Below are positions 34,517 through 45,944 of a stretch of 64,000 bases of DNA, piece by piece. Positions within the stretch are counted from its first letter, which is position 1. The number at the start of each line of letters is the position of its first letter. The stretch spans positions 7,613,375 to 7,677,374 of the forward strand of contig NC_088297.1 in NCBI RefSeq assembly GCF_032854445.1, in the 5' to 3' direction. Source of the stretch: Liolophura sinensis. Lineage: Eukaryota; Mollusca; Polyplacophora; Chitonida; Chitonidae. The position numbers were made by a program, and so were the translations under genes. Below the pieces are notes generated by a model that saw only the letters and a list, made by a program, of their open reading frames with translations, was not told where the DNA came from and did no database searches.

Positions 34517-36390
34517 AGATGCGATGGCTGGTCACGTGTACACTTCAGAAAAAGAGTAGATTTAAACATCTATACGTCAGCATGCGTCAGTACTTCTGAT
34601 AAGTATATAGACAGGTGCGCATTCTCCTCACCTTCTAACAGGATGTATACACGTGGTCTTGTGCAATTACATTTAATCATGATGAATGTATCTGTACACC
34701 AAACTGGTCAAACAGGATTTTGTTATTTTCTTTGTCTAACCTCCATTACAACATTTTGTCTGCGTGCACCTTCTGGCACAATGTTAGTGTCTTCTTGTCA
34801 TGGGTATGCCCGGCATGATGTCAACGTCTTCATACATGTAGCCCTGAATTTCATGTTTCATTTTCATTCTGGAATATCAACCTACCCTAATTCCTCAACC
34901 TTTTTCACACATGAAATAGCAACTTTTCCGTGCAATTTATCCAAATTTTTAAGTTGATTTTGGAAACAAAACTACATTGGTCGGATTGATCAGTTTCAAG
35001 GCTTCACAAAAAGTACAATACTATCAGTCTACGCAGACAAATGCCTTCAGAATATGCTTGAATAAAGACATTGCAAACATGCAAAAAGTTTGAAGAGTTA
35101 CAGTAATATAACATGTATGAAGAGGCACTATCTGATGTAGTGGAAGTGCCATGCCAAGTGCTGCTGGGGACATTCCCAGTATTGTAGCACTAATACCATG
35201 AACAGAGAGGAGCATACTCTCTCCATGACATGCAATTCAAATATGTTGATTCTATCCTCTGTTGAAAAGACAGCTGGTTTCCTGGTACAAGGGAAAAGTC
35301 ACCTAATCTCTGTTAGTAGATCAACTCTATGTTGGAGCAAAATACTTTGGTCGAAATATTATGTAATAATTAATATTCACACAGATAAAAGTAACTATTA
35401 AAACACAGAAGCATGGTGTAAACTGCTTAATGTTGCATTTCCAAGGAAACCAAAACCACTTCAGCAATACCTGTGGTCCACTAACGCCAATAAAAGAACC
35501 TCCAACCTCCATACATAAAACCTGCAACGAAACTGATAAAAATTTGGCCTGTATTCACCTTCAAGATTTGTCCATTCTCCTTAACTTTACAACAACAATC
35601 ATGGCTTACTATGTTACGGCTGTTTCCATGGCTATTCTGGATTATGTTAATTAGCCATCTGTATCAGATTTGTGAGAGCTTTCTGTAGAGGCAAAGCAGA
35701 AGACGGAAAGATAGGGGCCTCTGCATGAGAAGACTAGAAAGGGCAACGTCTCCAAGGCACTATCAGAGAAACATGTAGGTGAAAATAGTGGGGGTGAAAA
35801 GCTTGGACAAAATACAGCACTTCACTTCAAAATAGTTTCTCACAATATTTTACGGCAGACAGGAGAACCGATTTATATTTATACACCAAAGACCTGCATA
35901 TGACATCAGGAAAGCATCACAAAAGCTTCCTGATTGAAATGAATTTAAAGGGGAACAATTTTCAAAACTACTGGATAAATCTTTCATATCTGTATAGTTA
36001 TATATAGAGAATGTCCTTGTAAAATCAAAGAAACATGACAAAAGACGCTGGTGAAATGGGGGGGGGGGGGCAATTTTAATGAGACTGTAAAGATTCAAGT
36101 ATTTACATGAATGATTAGGGTTTAATGCCCTAATACACCAAATCAGTCAGCACAAAGTCATGTTCCTTTATAAGCCTGCAGTCATTATGGCATTATGGCA
36201 CTACCGGGCATTGTCACTGTGGCTCAGATCTCTAGTCTCACTACAATCTGTTACTCATTGGTTCGGATCTTTCCACTGGCCACTCGGATTTCTGTTAACA
36301 AACTGCATGTAACTGTGCACAAACATGATCAGAAGTGACCTGAATTCCTTAACTTTTTCTACCTGCACCATTTACTACAATTAATCCATG
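34517..36390. other. Intron sequence of gene 2, no further feature
   Basis: A run of 11 Gs at about 36059-36070 is the only outlier. No coding exon recognised. Confidence 0.3.
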
Positions 36391-36435
36391 TATATTTATT
36401 TATTTATTTGATTGGTGTTTTACGCCATACTAAAG
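36391..36435 (-). repeat. SINE family 1, tail-only fragment
   Basis: Only tatttatttatttgattggt and gttttacgccatactaa remain. Confidence 0.75.
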
Positions 36436-36973
36436 GATACATGTATATATATATATTGCAATTGCCTTAACACAAGTCATATCCAAATATATCCTATAAT
36501 CTTTTGAGTTTTCTTTGATGTATCATTACCTCTTGTATACAAAGCTGAACTATGTTTCATCTATGATGCGATTAGCTACCTTGACAAGCAACCTGCACAA
36601 TGACTGATGTTTGTTAATAAACAGAAGTACAACTTTGGAGTCCCTCTTGATGTCACCAACAATTTGGGTGTCAGAACGTCTTGTGATATAACAGCCACGT
36701 CTAGATTAGCACGCTGTTTCAGCAGAGGGACACTACAAGAATGGAGGCTAGTGCCCTGCAAGAGGGGAGTATTAGACACACTCTTTGCTTGATTGTTTTT
36801 TTTTTTTTTTTAAATCCTAAGACCCAGTAAAGTGCATATAACAACATGCAGGCCTGTGATCATGAGAGATGCATTTGAACACCATGTGTAAGTGGTCAGC
36901 TTAGGAAACACACAGACTTTTTGACCAGAAAATTTGTATCTGAAGAAAAGCTTATCAACCATGTTACACTTAC

Positions 36974-37780
36974 CTGGAGGAATGAAGGTGGAGTTGTCTT
37001 CTCTTGACAAGGTTGATGGCACGTCTCCTCCACCAGGGGGCTGTGGCACAGCCTCTGATTGGCCTGCTGTCATGGGGCTGCTAGTGGTGCTGTCAACTGG
37101 AAACTCTTCAGCTTTCGACAGGTCACACATGCTAGAGTCTGTCTCTGTAACTGTTTCGGAAGTGGACTGTGCAGCACTGGCTTCTGTCACTTTACACATC
37201 TTGCTCGGAGAGGCAGAGGAGAAGTAAGAGTCGGGCATGGGATCGTCCTCAGAGCTGCCAGGACTAGCGAAGTTGCTCCCCAAGAGTAACTGGGCGCTGG
37301 TGTTACGTACAATCGCAGATGGCTGCCTTTTCCTGCGGTTCGTTGATGGAGCACTTTTTGAGGTAAGTGTTGATCGGAGTTCATTGGAGGATATCATAGC
37401 CACTGGGAAAACTGGGCTGTTCTCCACCACCTCCTGTTTCACTGGTCCACTCTGAGACAGTCTGTTTTCCGTGTGATCTGTGGGCAAATCCGTGAAACTC
37501 TGGTTCCTGCCCACTGGTGAACTGGACACATGATCTGGAATGTCTATGGAGTGAATTTGGTGGTCTGGTCTCTGAAACGTCAGATTTTCTGCAGAAACAC
37601 TTGGGTAGGTCATTGCTCTTGACGACTGATGACGCTGAGCTGCATTGTTCGAGTATGGCAAGTCCCGAAGTTTTCTCTTTGACTTGTTCCCAGCCACCCC
37701 ATAGGGTAATACTGTCTCGGGAGGCCGCTCATCCTTGATTCCATTCATCCATGTTGGGTCGGGTTTCTCATTGGAACATT
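36974..37780 (-). CDS. Gene 2 exon 2: long disordered Ser/Pro-rich region
   Basis: About 269 codons between acceptor TTTTTCCAG (37781-37782) and donor CAG|GTAAGTG (36973), both phase 1, as in gene 1. It starts ECSNEKPDPTWMNGIKDE, homologous to gene 1 exon 2, then diverges. Basic clusters KSKRKLRDLP and TNRRKRQPS look like nuclear signals, and VKQEVVE fits a sumoylation site (psi-K-x-E). The rest is Ser/Thr/Asp-rich and likely disordered. It connects the conserved N-terminal module to the zinc-finger exon. Confidence 0.75.
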
Positions 37781-37790
37781 CTGGAAAAAG

Positions 37791-38083
37791 ATTTATTTAT
37801 TTACTTTATCTAATTGGTGTGTTATGTTACACTCAAGAGAGTTATAGCCTTTGTGACCCAGTGGTTGGCGTGCCATCCCTCACGACTGCAATTGCTTTGA
37901 GTCTTGTGAGTTTAAGTCCAGGTCATGCTGGCTTCCTCCGTGACTAGAAGTGGGAATGTCAGCCTACAATCTGCCGTTAGTTGCGGTTTTCCTTGGGGCT
38001 TTGCCTAGTTTCCTCTCACCATAATGCTCTTGCCCATTGTGTAAGTGAAGTATTCTTGAGTACAGAGTAAAACGCCAATCCAG
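37791..38083 (+). repeat. Two SINE family 1 copies in opposite orientation
   Basis: A minus-strand tail fragment (37791-37838: tttatttatttactttatct, aattggtgtgttatg) is followed by a plus-strand copy (about 37846-38083) with a diverged tRNA head (cccagtggttggcgtgcc, gtgagtttaagtccagg), core and tail (gagtaaaacgccaatcc). They lie just upstream of exon 2 of gene 2, in intron 1. Confidence 0.75.
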
Positions 38084-38183
38084 GACTATCTCACTTATAC
38101 GACGTACAGCTGATGCTAGATTGTTTTTCTTCTCGTCAATGTGGCTAACCTGGTCAGAAATTTGATAGCCATTTTGAAATGAA

Positions 38184-38224
38184 ATGATCACAGAGTAAAA
38201 CACCAGTCAAATAAATAAACAATA
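38184..38224 (+). repeat. SINE family 1, tail-only fragment
   Basis: gagtaaaacaccagtcaaat followed by aaataaacaataaaatg. Plus orientation. Confidence 0.65.
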
Positions 38225-38824
38225 AAATGATTAAGTTAATATTTACAGTCCTGCCCTCTTCCTATCCCCACTTCCCCCAGAGTTCACTGGTAATCCCGCT
38301 TTAGGAACAAAGGGCTAACTTTTTCCACTAGAGAAATAAACGTGGTGGCGCTGGTGTGAAGGGGAGCACCTCAAGACACACACATGCATGTAAATGCACA
38401 CAGACCGACAGCTGTTCCTACATGTAGGTTATTTACCTTGAACGGTAAGTGCATGCATACACAAGTAGAGACTGAACTTCTGTCAGTTTCGTGTTGATGA
38501 TGGGCTGGTCCTGGTCCCAACACAATATTGAAAAAAAAGGAAAGTGCCTCTAAAACCAAATATTCCTGTAACATGGTAGGTTGAGATTGCTTCGCCAAGG
38601 TGGCGATGTTAACAGAAAATAATTTCAACAAAACTGAAATTATGTTGGCAAAATGTGAGAATGGCGATGGGTAGCGCTGGCATTGACAATCACAGTACAC
38701 TAACTTGAAGGGCCAGATAATATCGATTTGGATCTTTAGAACTCTAAAGAAAAATTGCTACTCCTACTGGAAACTATACATTAAATTTATTATATGCCTG
38801 GGAGGAAAATGGAGAATGCCTTAC

Positions 38825-39020
38825 CAAGTGAGATAGAGCCTCTGAGCTTATACTCTGCCAGTCTAAGGTCCAGCCACACAGCAAACTGAGACAACACCCT
38901 GGGCTCACTGCAGAGCTCTCCTATGATGGAGGCAAACTTGAACTGCACTCTCTCCAGTGTCACGCCCATCCTGTCTTCATACAAATTGCGTTTGTAGCAA
39001 TAAAATAGTCGAAGTCAATT
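38825..39020 (-). CDS. Gene 2 exon 1: start codon and conserved N-terminal module
   Basis: An acceptor (GTTCTTTTTGCAG at 39021-39022) precedes about 36-50 bases of 5' UTR. Two in-frame ATGs occur: 38984 and 38969. I prefer the second (ACAGGATGG, good context), since MGVTLERVQ aligns with MGSLERVQ of gene 1. The module continues FKFASIIGELCSEPRVLSQF and AVWLDLRLAEYKLRGS to a phase-1 donor G|GTAAGG at 38824. Of the 35 aligned residues very few differ from gene 1. Total product with exons 2 and 3 would be about 445 residues. Function unknown; a nuclear zinc-finger protein is inferred. Confidence 0.75.
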
Positions 39021-39139
39021 CTGCAAAAAGAACAAAAATTCTTATCAATATCGTACTGACCAATACTTAAGTTCTGTTTCCTTGAACTACATGTACTGCA
39101 TGTACATGTATACACTTATAATACAACTTCAATACTCTG

Positions 39140-39477
39140 GCCCGCTTCGGGACCGGTAGATCCAGGATCAATCCTTGATCGAGTCACACCTAAGACTTTA
39201 AAAGAGGAAGTTGTGACTTCCTCGCTTGGCGTACAGCAGGAAGGGGATAGTGCAACAACTGGTTAACCCGTATCAGTATAATGGCTCGGGCGGGGCGGCT
39301 TACTTGCCTTCGGTAAGTCGTCTCAGTGAAGCAGCACTAAATAAAAGAGCGGTGGAAATCCGTCCTGCAACAAGGAGGCACGTTACACGTACATGCACCC
39401 CAATGATTCCTTCGTCGTCATATGACTGAAAAATTGTTGAGTATGACGTTAAACCCCAAGCACTCACTCACTCACTT
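39140..39477 (+). mobile_element. SINE family 2, with target duplication
   Basis: tRNA-derived head (gcccgcttcgggaccggtag, gatcaatccttgatcgagtc), a body with cgtatcagtataatggctcg and gtcgtctcagtgaagcagca, and the tail gtatgacgttaaaccccaag plus a cactcact run. Flanked by aatactctg at 39131-39139 and 39478-39486. Other copies at 49663 (inverted) and 60458. Confidence 0.88.
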
Positions 39478-39486
39478 AATACTCTG

Positions 39487-40771
39487 AGTTACTTTCTTTC
39501 TATTTTATGCAAAACTGATCTGTGGAGCCACTTGAAGAACCACATGTACAAACCATGTACATCAATTTGCAGCATGACATGGGGAAGCTGATCGTTGCAT
39601 GCTACTTTTCACAAGATGATATAATACACATGTACATGTAGGTCTACAAATCATTTCCATTCAAAAAAGACAATTTAAACAAAGAGTACTTTCCACTTAT
39701 AGTAGAACATTCATTTCAAAATGAAAAATCTTTCTCATTTGATTCTGTGCGAATGTCCATCTGAAGGGCTGAAACAAACACTGCATGGTCTGCTCACAAC
39801 TACAATACTATCAGGTAGAAGCTCACCCTTTTCTTTTATCATAATGCATCTCGTGAGGGACTTCACCAATGAAGAAGTCAATAAAATAAATAATGAGTTA
39901 GAAATACATGTACATCTTGGAACCCATTAATGTCACTATACCTGCTAGTTCTGCCTTATTGCCTAATCTGTAAATTTATGTTTTATGGGTTTTTGTTGCT
40001 GATTTTTTTTCCTGAGTTAGAGTCATGATTCTGGCCAAATCCAATTCCGAATTGAAGTCTAATTCCATTATACATACTGTACTACATTTGTACCTTCGAA
40101 TTCAGTTGTGATTCTGTGTCATTAGACCATTACTGAAAATGACCTACATGAAAGCGTTTTTAACGTACCACCATGGCCCTAAATTACCTTCATACAACTA
40201 ACAGTAATTTAATAACGAATTTATGGGGACATACCACCCCGTTATAAAACAGACGGGAAAAATGTCTACTTTTCAGGCGCCCAAATTTCGACTGATCAAA
40301 TATTTGGATACAGTGCACGGCACAACAGACCGGTGATGAAGATACCCGGACTTTGACAGAGAGAATACCGGAAACTTACACAGTTTTAAGATTTTGAACG
40401 ACAGACAGTATATTCTTTGTGATCTCCACTACACCACAGCACGCTTGCAATAATCATCAGTTCAATTCTAGAATAACATTTCTACTTCCATTCGGGGCAA
40501 TAATTTTTCAACACCTGCTCCTCTTTGCTTCCTTTGTTTCTTTTTTCGCCTCCGCAGTTGAAGAGCTCTATCAAGGGAGCAGTTATTATATCTGTAGCAT
40601 CAGAATAAAATGGCGAGTCGAGCGATCTCGTTCGAGTCGAAGTTTGTCTGCAACTGAAATCCTGTTGTAAAATGGTATATTTCATCTATATGGATATTTA
40701 TTATGTACATAAACCTGTGTTAGGTAAATTAATGACTGATATAGGTCTACATTTATGATGGCGCACTTATA

Positions 40772-40773
<2 letters not shown>
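39487..40773. other. Region upstream of gene 2
   Basis: Should hold the non-coding first exon and promoter of gene 2, which I could not locate. No gene or repeat is supported. Confidence 0.3.

Positions 40774-40859
<86 letters not shown>
40774..40859. repeat. (TA)43 microsatellite
   Basis: Uninterrupted TA dinucleotides for about 86 bases, followed by cggggggttgg. Likely cruciform-prone and variable. Confidence 0.97.
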
Positions 40860-40861
<2 letters not shown>

Positions 40862-41524
40862 GGGGGTTGGAGGATGAAAATTTACTAAAACACGATGCAA
40901 ATTTTCTAGTATGTAGGCCTACACCAATAAGTGAAATATATCCAGTAAATACTATATTAAAAATTAAAATTTGTTTAAAATCATTCACCCTGGTGCTTAA
41001 TTTAATACCTCCTACAGAGTTCTCTCTTAAAATTAATTGTGTGACTGCAGGCCTACATGAGAGGCTACGCCTGAGACTGTTTGCAAAAAAAGTCTATATT
41101 CGCTAATCAACGAAAATGTTCTTTAACAAGAATAGCTGAAATTAATGCCTTTAAGAAATGACAGATTCGTAGAGCTGTACACTTTATAATGTTAAAATGA
41201 GTTTAAAATTTAAAAAGTTATATAGCTACTTGTACGTGTACCCCCATTATTAAAGTTTACTTATATTGAACCTTGTCAACTATATCGATTTTGAACGGTA
41301 ACATGTACATACAGACGAGGCGGACAGTTTGTGAAAGGTGCCTACCACAAAATAATGGGATAAATTCGACTAGATTTGCGCCGATCGATTTGCCCAAAAT
41401 TTCTGGTTTATAATTGGCCTCTTGAAAGGATCAGTGTCCAGAATTATTATTTTGTCATAATTAGATACTACTGTATATATTGTTAATTTGAGATAAAAAA
41501 AAATTGTGAAGAAATGACAAGGCC
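40860..41524. other. Non-coding interval
   Basis: Nothing recognised. Confidence 0.3.
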
Positions 41525-41538
41525 TACATTAGTCTGAG

Positions 41539-41679
41539 GGGCCTCCGTGGCAACCTGCGGATGGTCGTGGGTTTCCCCCGGGCTCTGCCCGGTTTCCTCC
41601 CACCATAATGCTGGCCGCCGTCGTATACGTGAAATATTCTTGAGTACGGCGTAAAACACCAATCAAATAAATAAATAAA
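41539..41679 (+). mobile_element. SINE family 1 lacking the tRNA promoter, perfect 14-base duplication
   Basis: Begins with the first bases of the tRNA head (gggcctccgtggc), then jumps to aacctgcggatggtcgtggg, the core and a complete tail with four AAAT units. About 140 bases, including the A and B boxes, are missing relative to the copy at 44746. Flanked by tacattagtctgag at 41525-41538 and 41680-41693. Confidence 0.9.
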
Positions 41680-42474
41680 TACATTAGTCTGAGTAGAACG
41701 ACACTGCAAACCATTATATAATGAAGGTTTATGAGTATTTTCAGCCAAATTCGTACAAGATCAACCTTTACACGCTGCCAGAGCTTCGCCTTTCGGCTCA
41801 GCGTTACAAATGCCGTGAAGTGACAATAAGCATATCGAATTTTGCCACGCAATGGTTTCTTGTTCTATATATTGTTGCTAAAATATGTTACTACCGAAGA
41901 ACTATGGAATTACGGTAGTTTTTGGAAGTTTCTAGTTAATACGACACGAAAGCGTCAATTTACAGATTTAATTGTTTCTCCTATCCTCCTATAAAATCGC
42001 TGACATCATCACGTTGGCTTTATGATCCCTAACTGCCTTCCACCACGCCACCTGCACACATTTGTTATAAAATACAATATGACTGAACTAAGAACCGGAT
42101 CAAGTACAAGGTAACAAAGCATACTCTGGCGCAGACGTCCACATTCATTGATGGCCTAGCTAGGCTAGCCTGAATGTGTTCAAGCTGGAAATGCCTTGAC
42201 ACATTCAAATCCGTCGTCTTAGAGGTGCCAGTGTCATAGATCGGAACTTCAGCGTCGTCAGCTATTTGCTCAGATTGATACGACAGTACATTTGCTTCTG
42301 TATAGTGACATTAGTTTGATACGAGTTCCAACGTTACATAGCCCAGCCAGCCTTGGCTTGGTCAGACGTTGTTTTATGTGGATTTACAGTCATTATTGCC
42401 TGTCTCCGAAGTCATTTCCAGTAGTATATTTCTCAAACGTGTCATAATCTTTGTAATTAATACCATTTGCTAAA

Positions 42475-42573
42475 TCTAGACACTAATCCAGACACTTATC
42501 CAAACACTAATCCAGACACTAATCCAGACACTAATCCAGACACTAATCCAGACACTAATCCAGACACTAATCT
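42475..42573. repeat. 12-base tandem repeat (cactaatccaga)
   Basis: About eight units of cactaatccaga. One more unit (gacactaatctagacacta) is found beyond the SINE at 42742, showing that the SINE landed inside the array. Confidence 0.92.
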
Positions 42574-42741
42574 ATTTATTTATTTATTTGATTGGTGGTT
42601 TACGCCGTACTCAAGAATATTTCACCTATAGGACGGCAGCCAGCGTTAGGATGGGAGGAAACCGGGCAGAGCCCGGGGAAACCCACTACCATCCGCAGGA
42701 TGCTGGTAGACCTTCCCACTTACGGCCAGAGAGGAAGCCTC
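42574..42741 (-). mobile_element. SINE family 1, 5'-truncated, inserted in a tandem repeat
   Basis: Tail, core and ccagagaggaagcc; the tRNA head is absent. gacactaatct flanks it at 42563-42573 and 42742-42752. Confidence 0.88.
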
Positions 42742-42752
42742 GACACTAATCT

Positions 42753-43343
42753 AGACACTAAACATCAGTTAACATTCGTTTTGACACCAAGAGGTCATTG
42801 CCTCTGGTGACGTCATAATTATTCAGAAACCAGTGGCAACCGACAATCCGGTGAAAAGGATTATTGTGTGTCATGAGGTAGTGAAAATAGAGTGTCCAGT
42901 GTAGACAAAGTTTAGAGTAAGTTTCAGGACCGGTTAAAATTTCTTGCTAGTTTTCCCAATGCTTTCAATCTTTAATAGAAGATCGGTCGCCATATTTACC
43001 GTGCCTGGCGAATACGACAGCTAAAAATAATGAGATACAAACAATGAACACGAAACGGCAAAAGAAAGTAGTTAACACGGGGTGATACACGAATATCACT
43101 GCAGAATGACAATTAAAGAATGCAACTGACATGTAGTGCCATACAGTGGAGAACAACTGCATGCAGATAGCTCAAGGGGATAGACAAGAGAGAACAAACG
43201 ACATAAAAGGAAATAACCATGGTTTGATAGGTCCTGGGAAAAAAAACAAGGATGAACATATATGGGGAATAAATGACGGAAAATGTAATTAATACAGAGT
43301 GATAGACAATGAAGAATAAACAACAAAGAATGCATAGGACATA
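42753..43343. other. Non-coding interval
   Basis: Overlapping minus-strand hydrophobic frames at 42965-43376 come from T-rich complements of A-rich DNA and show no family features. Confidence 0.3.
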
Positions 43344-43605
43344 CACTGAGAGAAAAGTTTGGGCCAACTGACTCAAAAATCTGAGTAATTCAATGGAACT
43401 AATTCATCTCAAAAACCGAGTCAAATTACCTGATCACCTGAGCCAAGAAACTCATCTGATTATATTTTGACTCATTTGGTTAGTCATAAAACTCACAGAA
43501 GTCGCCCCAGCTAACATGGTCATATGACTCATTTCTCTGAGTCGAATTGGCTCCATTGAATTACTCAGATATGTGAGTCTGTTGACCCAAAGTTTTCTCT
43601 CAGTG
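43344..43605. mobile_element. MITE-C, copy 2 (better preserved)
   Basis: 262 bases flanked by TA. Ends are cactgagagaaaagtttggg and its inverse, almost perfect over about 20 bases. Inside are repeated tgactca/tgagtca-like motifs. Copy 1 is at 22852-23111. Confidence 0.88.
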
Positions 43606-44737
43606 TAATATTGGGTGACAGAAAATGGAGAATAAAAAGCAAAGCATATAACTGATTTGGTGTGATGGGTGTTTTAAAGAATGGAGAATATACAGTGAAG
43701 AATGTAATTTTTAGTGTGTGAAGGAAAATGGATATTTTAGTTATATGCTGTTAAACCTCATACAGGTTTTAATGTGGCTGAAAAAATGACCCAAAACACG
43801 GACAGAAGTTACACAGAAGTTGTCAACTACTTGCATTTTGTAAGATAACAAAAGTGGTGTTCATGGTGAGAACATCTTATCACGTGACATTATCAGATAT
43901 GTTCCAGTTTGGACATATTATCCCACATATAAAAACCTGTATGTGTCCAAAAGTTTTAATTATTTAAGTATTTAAATTATTTCTTATTACGTAAAGTGTA
44001 TGTATCTTTTCATAAGTTTGGGTATTCAAACTGCCTTAAAACGGATCATATTAAATGCTACATGTACACCGCCATTGGTAACAGTTGCAAGTGATTTATT
44101 TCTCTTTTAAAACATTGTTGATCCGAACTCGAGAAGGCTTACACGAGCTCTTCCAAAAACTGTAATAAACATTTAAGTTGCAGGCCTGCAGAGTGCTGCT
44201 AACCTGTCAGTCAAGTGAAGTTTTACAGAAGGTTGATTATTATTTTTTACCGAGGCGAAAAGATCATAATATTGAAGGATTGGTGGATGGTAGGTCAGAA
44301 TATAAAAATATATTTTAGAAAAAATAAATTAGAAAACATATGCTTTGAAGACACTAAAGCTTACTGGTAGATGTTATATGGTGCATGCATCTAAAAGCGC
44401 ACATGCATCCCCCTCTGACTTTGCCACATTGCTCTGTTCGATCGGCAAATATCCTTATTATCAGCGTAACAAAAATGCTACAGTTGTATCAGTGGCGAAT
44501 TACAAGTAACGTTTTATCAATTTAACGATGAGATAATGCCGGACGAAGTCGCTATAATACAATATCACAGTTTAATGATAAATCTGGCGAGCTTGGCAGC
44601 TTAATATATGAATTATTATGGTAAAAATTTATTGACTTTAGTTTTCGGGCTTGAGGGTGATTATTTCTCCTTTACATGGTTAGAGGACTGTGTAATACCC
44701 TACATAAAATGGACAGCATTGCTTATGTTCGGCTTAG
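43606..44737. other. Non-coding interval
   Basis: No feature supported. Confidence 0.3.
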
Positions 44738-44745
44738 GATATGAC

Positions 44746-45015
44746 AGAGGCCTCCGTGGCTCAGTTGGTTAGCGCGCTAGCACAGCGTAATGACCCAGGA
44801 GTCTCTCACCAATGCGGTCGCTGTTAGTTCAAGTCCAGCTCATGCTGGCTTCCGCTTTGGCCGTAAGTGGGAAGGTCTGACAGCAGCCTGCGGATGGTCG
44901 TGGGTTTCCCCCGGGCTCTGCCCGGTTTCCTCCCACCATAATGCCCTCCGCCGTCGTATAAGTGAAATATTCTTGAGTACGGCGTAAAACACCAATCAAA
45001 TAAATAAATCAATAT
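44746..45015 (+). mobile_element. SINE family 1, full length reference copy
   Basis: Head with an A-box-like tggctcagttggttagcg and a B-box-like gttcaagtcc about 60 bases on, linker (ctggcttccgctttggccg), core (gatggtcgtgggtttccccc, ggtttcctcccaccataatg) and tail (gagtacggcgtaaaacacca, aatcaaataaataaatc). gatatgac at 44738-44745 and 45016-45023 is the likely duplication. The core resembles, from memory, the central domain of MetaSINEs. Confidence 0.9.
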
Positions 45016-45345
45016 GATATGACTGATCAGGGCAGGAAGTGGGGAATGAGAGGACTTTCACTTGGTTACTACAGCAAAGTCTAAATGACAGATTTGTCTA
45101 AACGTGGGGTTACCGACTAAATGATATCATAAGAGGAAACTTCCACCTCAGATGTCAAATTCTGAGTTACAATCATACTTACGGTGTTACAGTAAAACAG
45201 TGCAGTCAGGCAAATGACAAATCTACGAGCTTCCCCACACTGGTTCATGTTAAGTGAAAGAATCTGTTCCAACTGTAATGTCACCGAAGATGAGTATCAT
45301 TTCCTTCGGGTCTGCCCGTGTATAGCAATCTAAGAGAAAAATGTA

Positions 45346-45349
<4 letters not shown>

Positions 45350-45436
<87 letters not shown>
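45350..45436. repeat. (TA)n microsatellite, ~87 bases
   Basis: Continuous TA units, followed about 30 bases later by a SINE fragment. Confidence 0.97.
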
Positions 45437-45441
<5 letters not shown>

Positions 45442-45469
45442 ATACTTATTTACATATCCTAAGTTTTAG

Positions 45470-45657
45470 ACCCAGGAACCTCTCACCAATGCGGTCGCTG
45501 TGAGGTCAAGTGGGAAGGTTTGTCTGCAACATGTTGATGGTCGTAGGTTTCCTCTGGGCTTTGCTCGGTGTTCCCCCACCATAATGCTGGTCACCGTCGT
45601 TTAGGTGAAATATTCTTGAGTACGGCGTAAAACACCAAACAAATGAATAAATAAAAT
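45470..45657 (+). repeat. SINE family 1, head-truncated
   Basis: Starts at cccaggaacctctcaccaat in the linker of the head, then core and tail (gagtacggcgtaaaacacca, aacaaatgaataaataaa). Confidence 0.85.
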
Positions 45658-45944
45658 AATTTGGATATATTCTTCAAGTTAACGATGTGAGTTACTGTAA
45701 TCCCTGTACAAAAGCCGTCAATGTTTATAGCTAGAAAGTAGTTATAGTTAAGAATCACATTGAGTTTGTATAAATCTCTACACCGTCCTATTGTGAAATT
45801 ACAGTATGTAACACGCACTGCATGTTCATGGGCCAATTGGCCTACTGCAATATATTATAAAATTGAAGCCGTGTACAGAAACTGCTATACGGTGAATGTA
45901 CGTAATGTTGCTTTGAAAATTTTTTACTGAATTTCAACTATAAT

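Noticed and set aside
33779-34518. Open frames of 221 and 205 codons (plus) and 151 codons (minus) rich in Tyr-Met or Cys-Thr
   Set aside because: They are readings of the 24/18-base minisatellite in several frames and both strands.
40682-40988. Frames of alternating Ile-Tyr
   Set aside because: Translation of the (TA)n microsatellite.
43096-43376. Hydrophobic minus-strand frames resembling membrane segments
   Set aside because: Overlapping frames from A-rich DNA, no conserved residues; the upper end also runs into MITE-C.
44820-45012. Recurring frames with DWCFTPYSRIFHLYDGG
   Set aside because: Translation of SINE family 1, seen wherever the element occurs.
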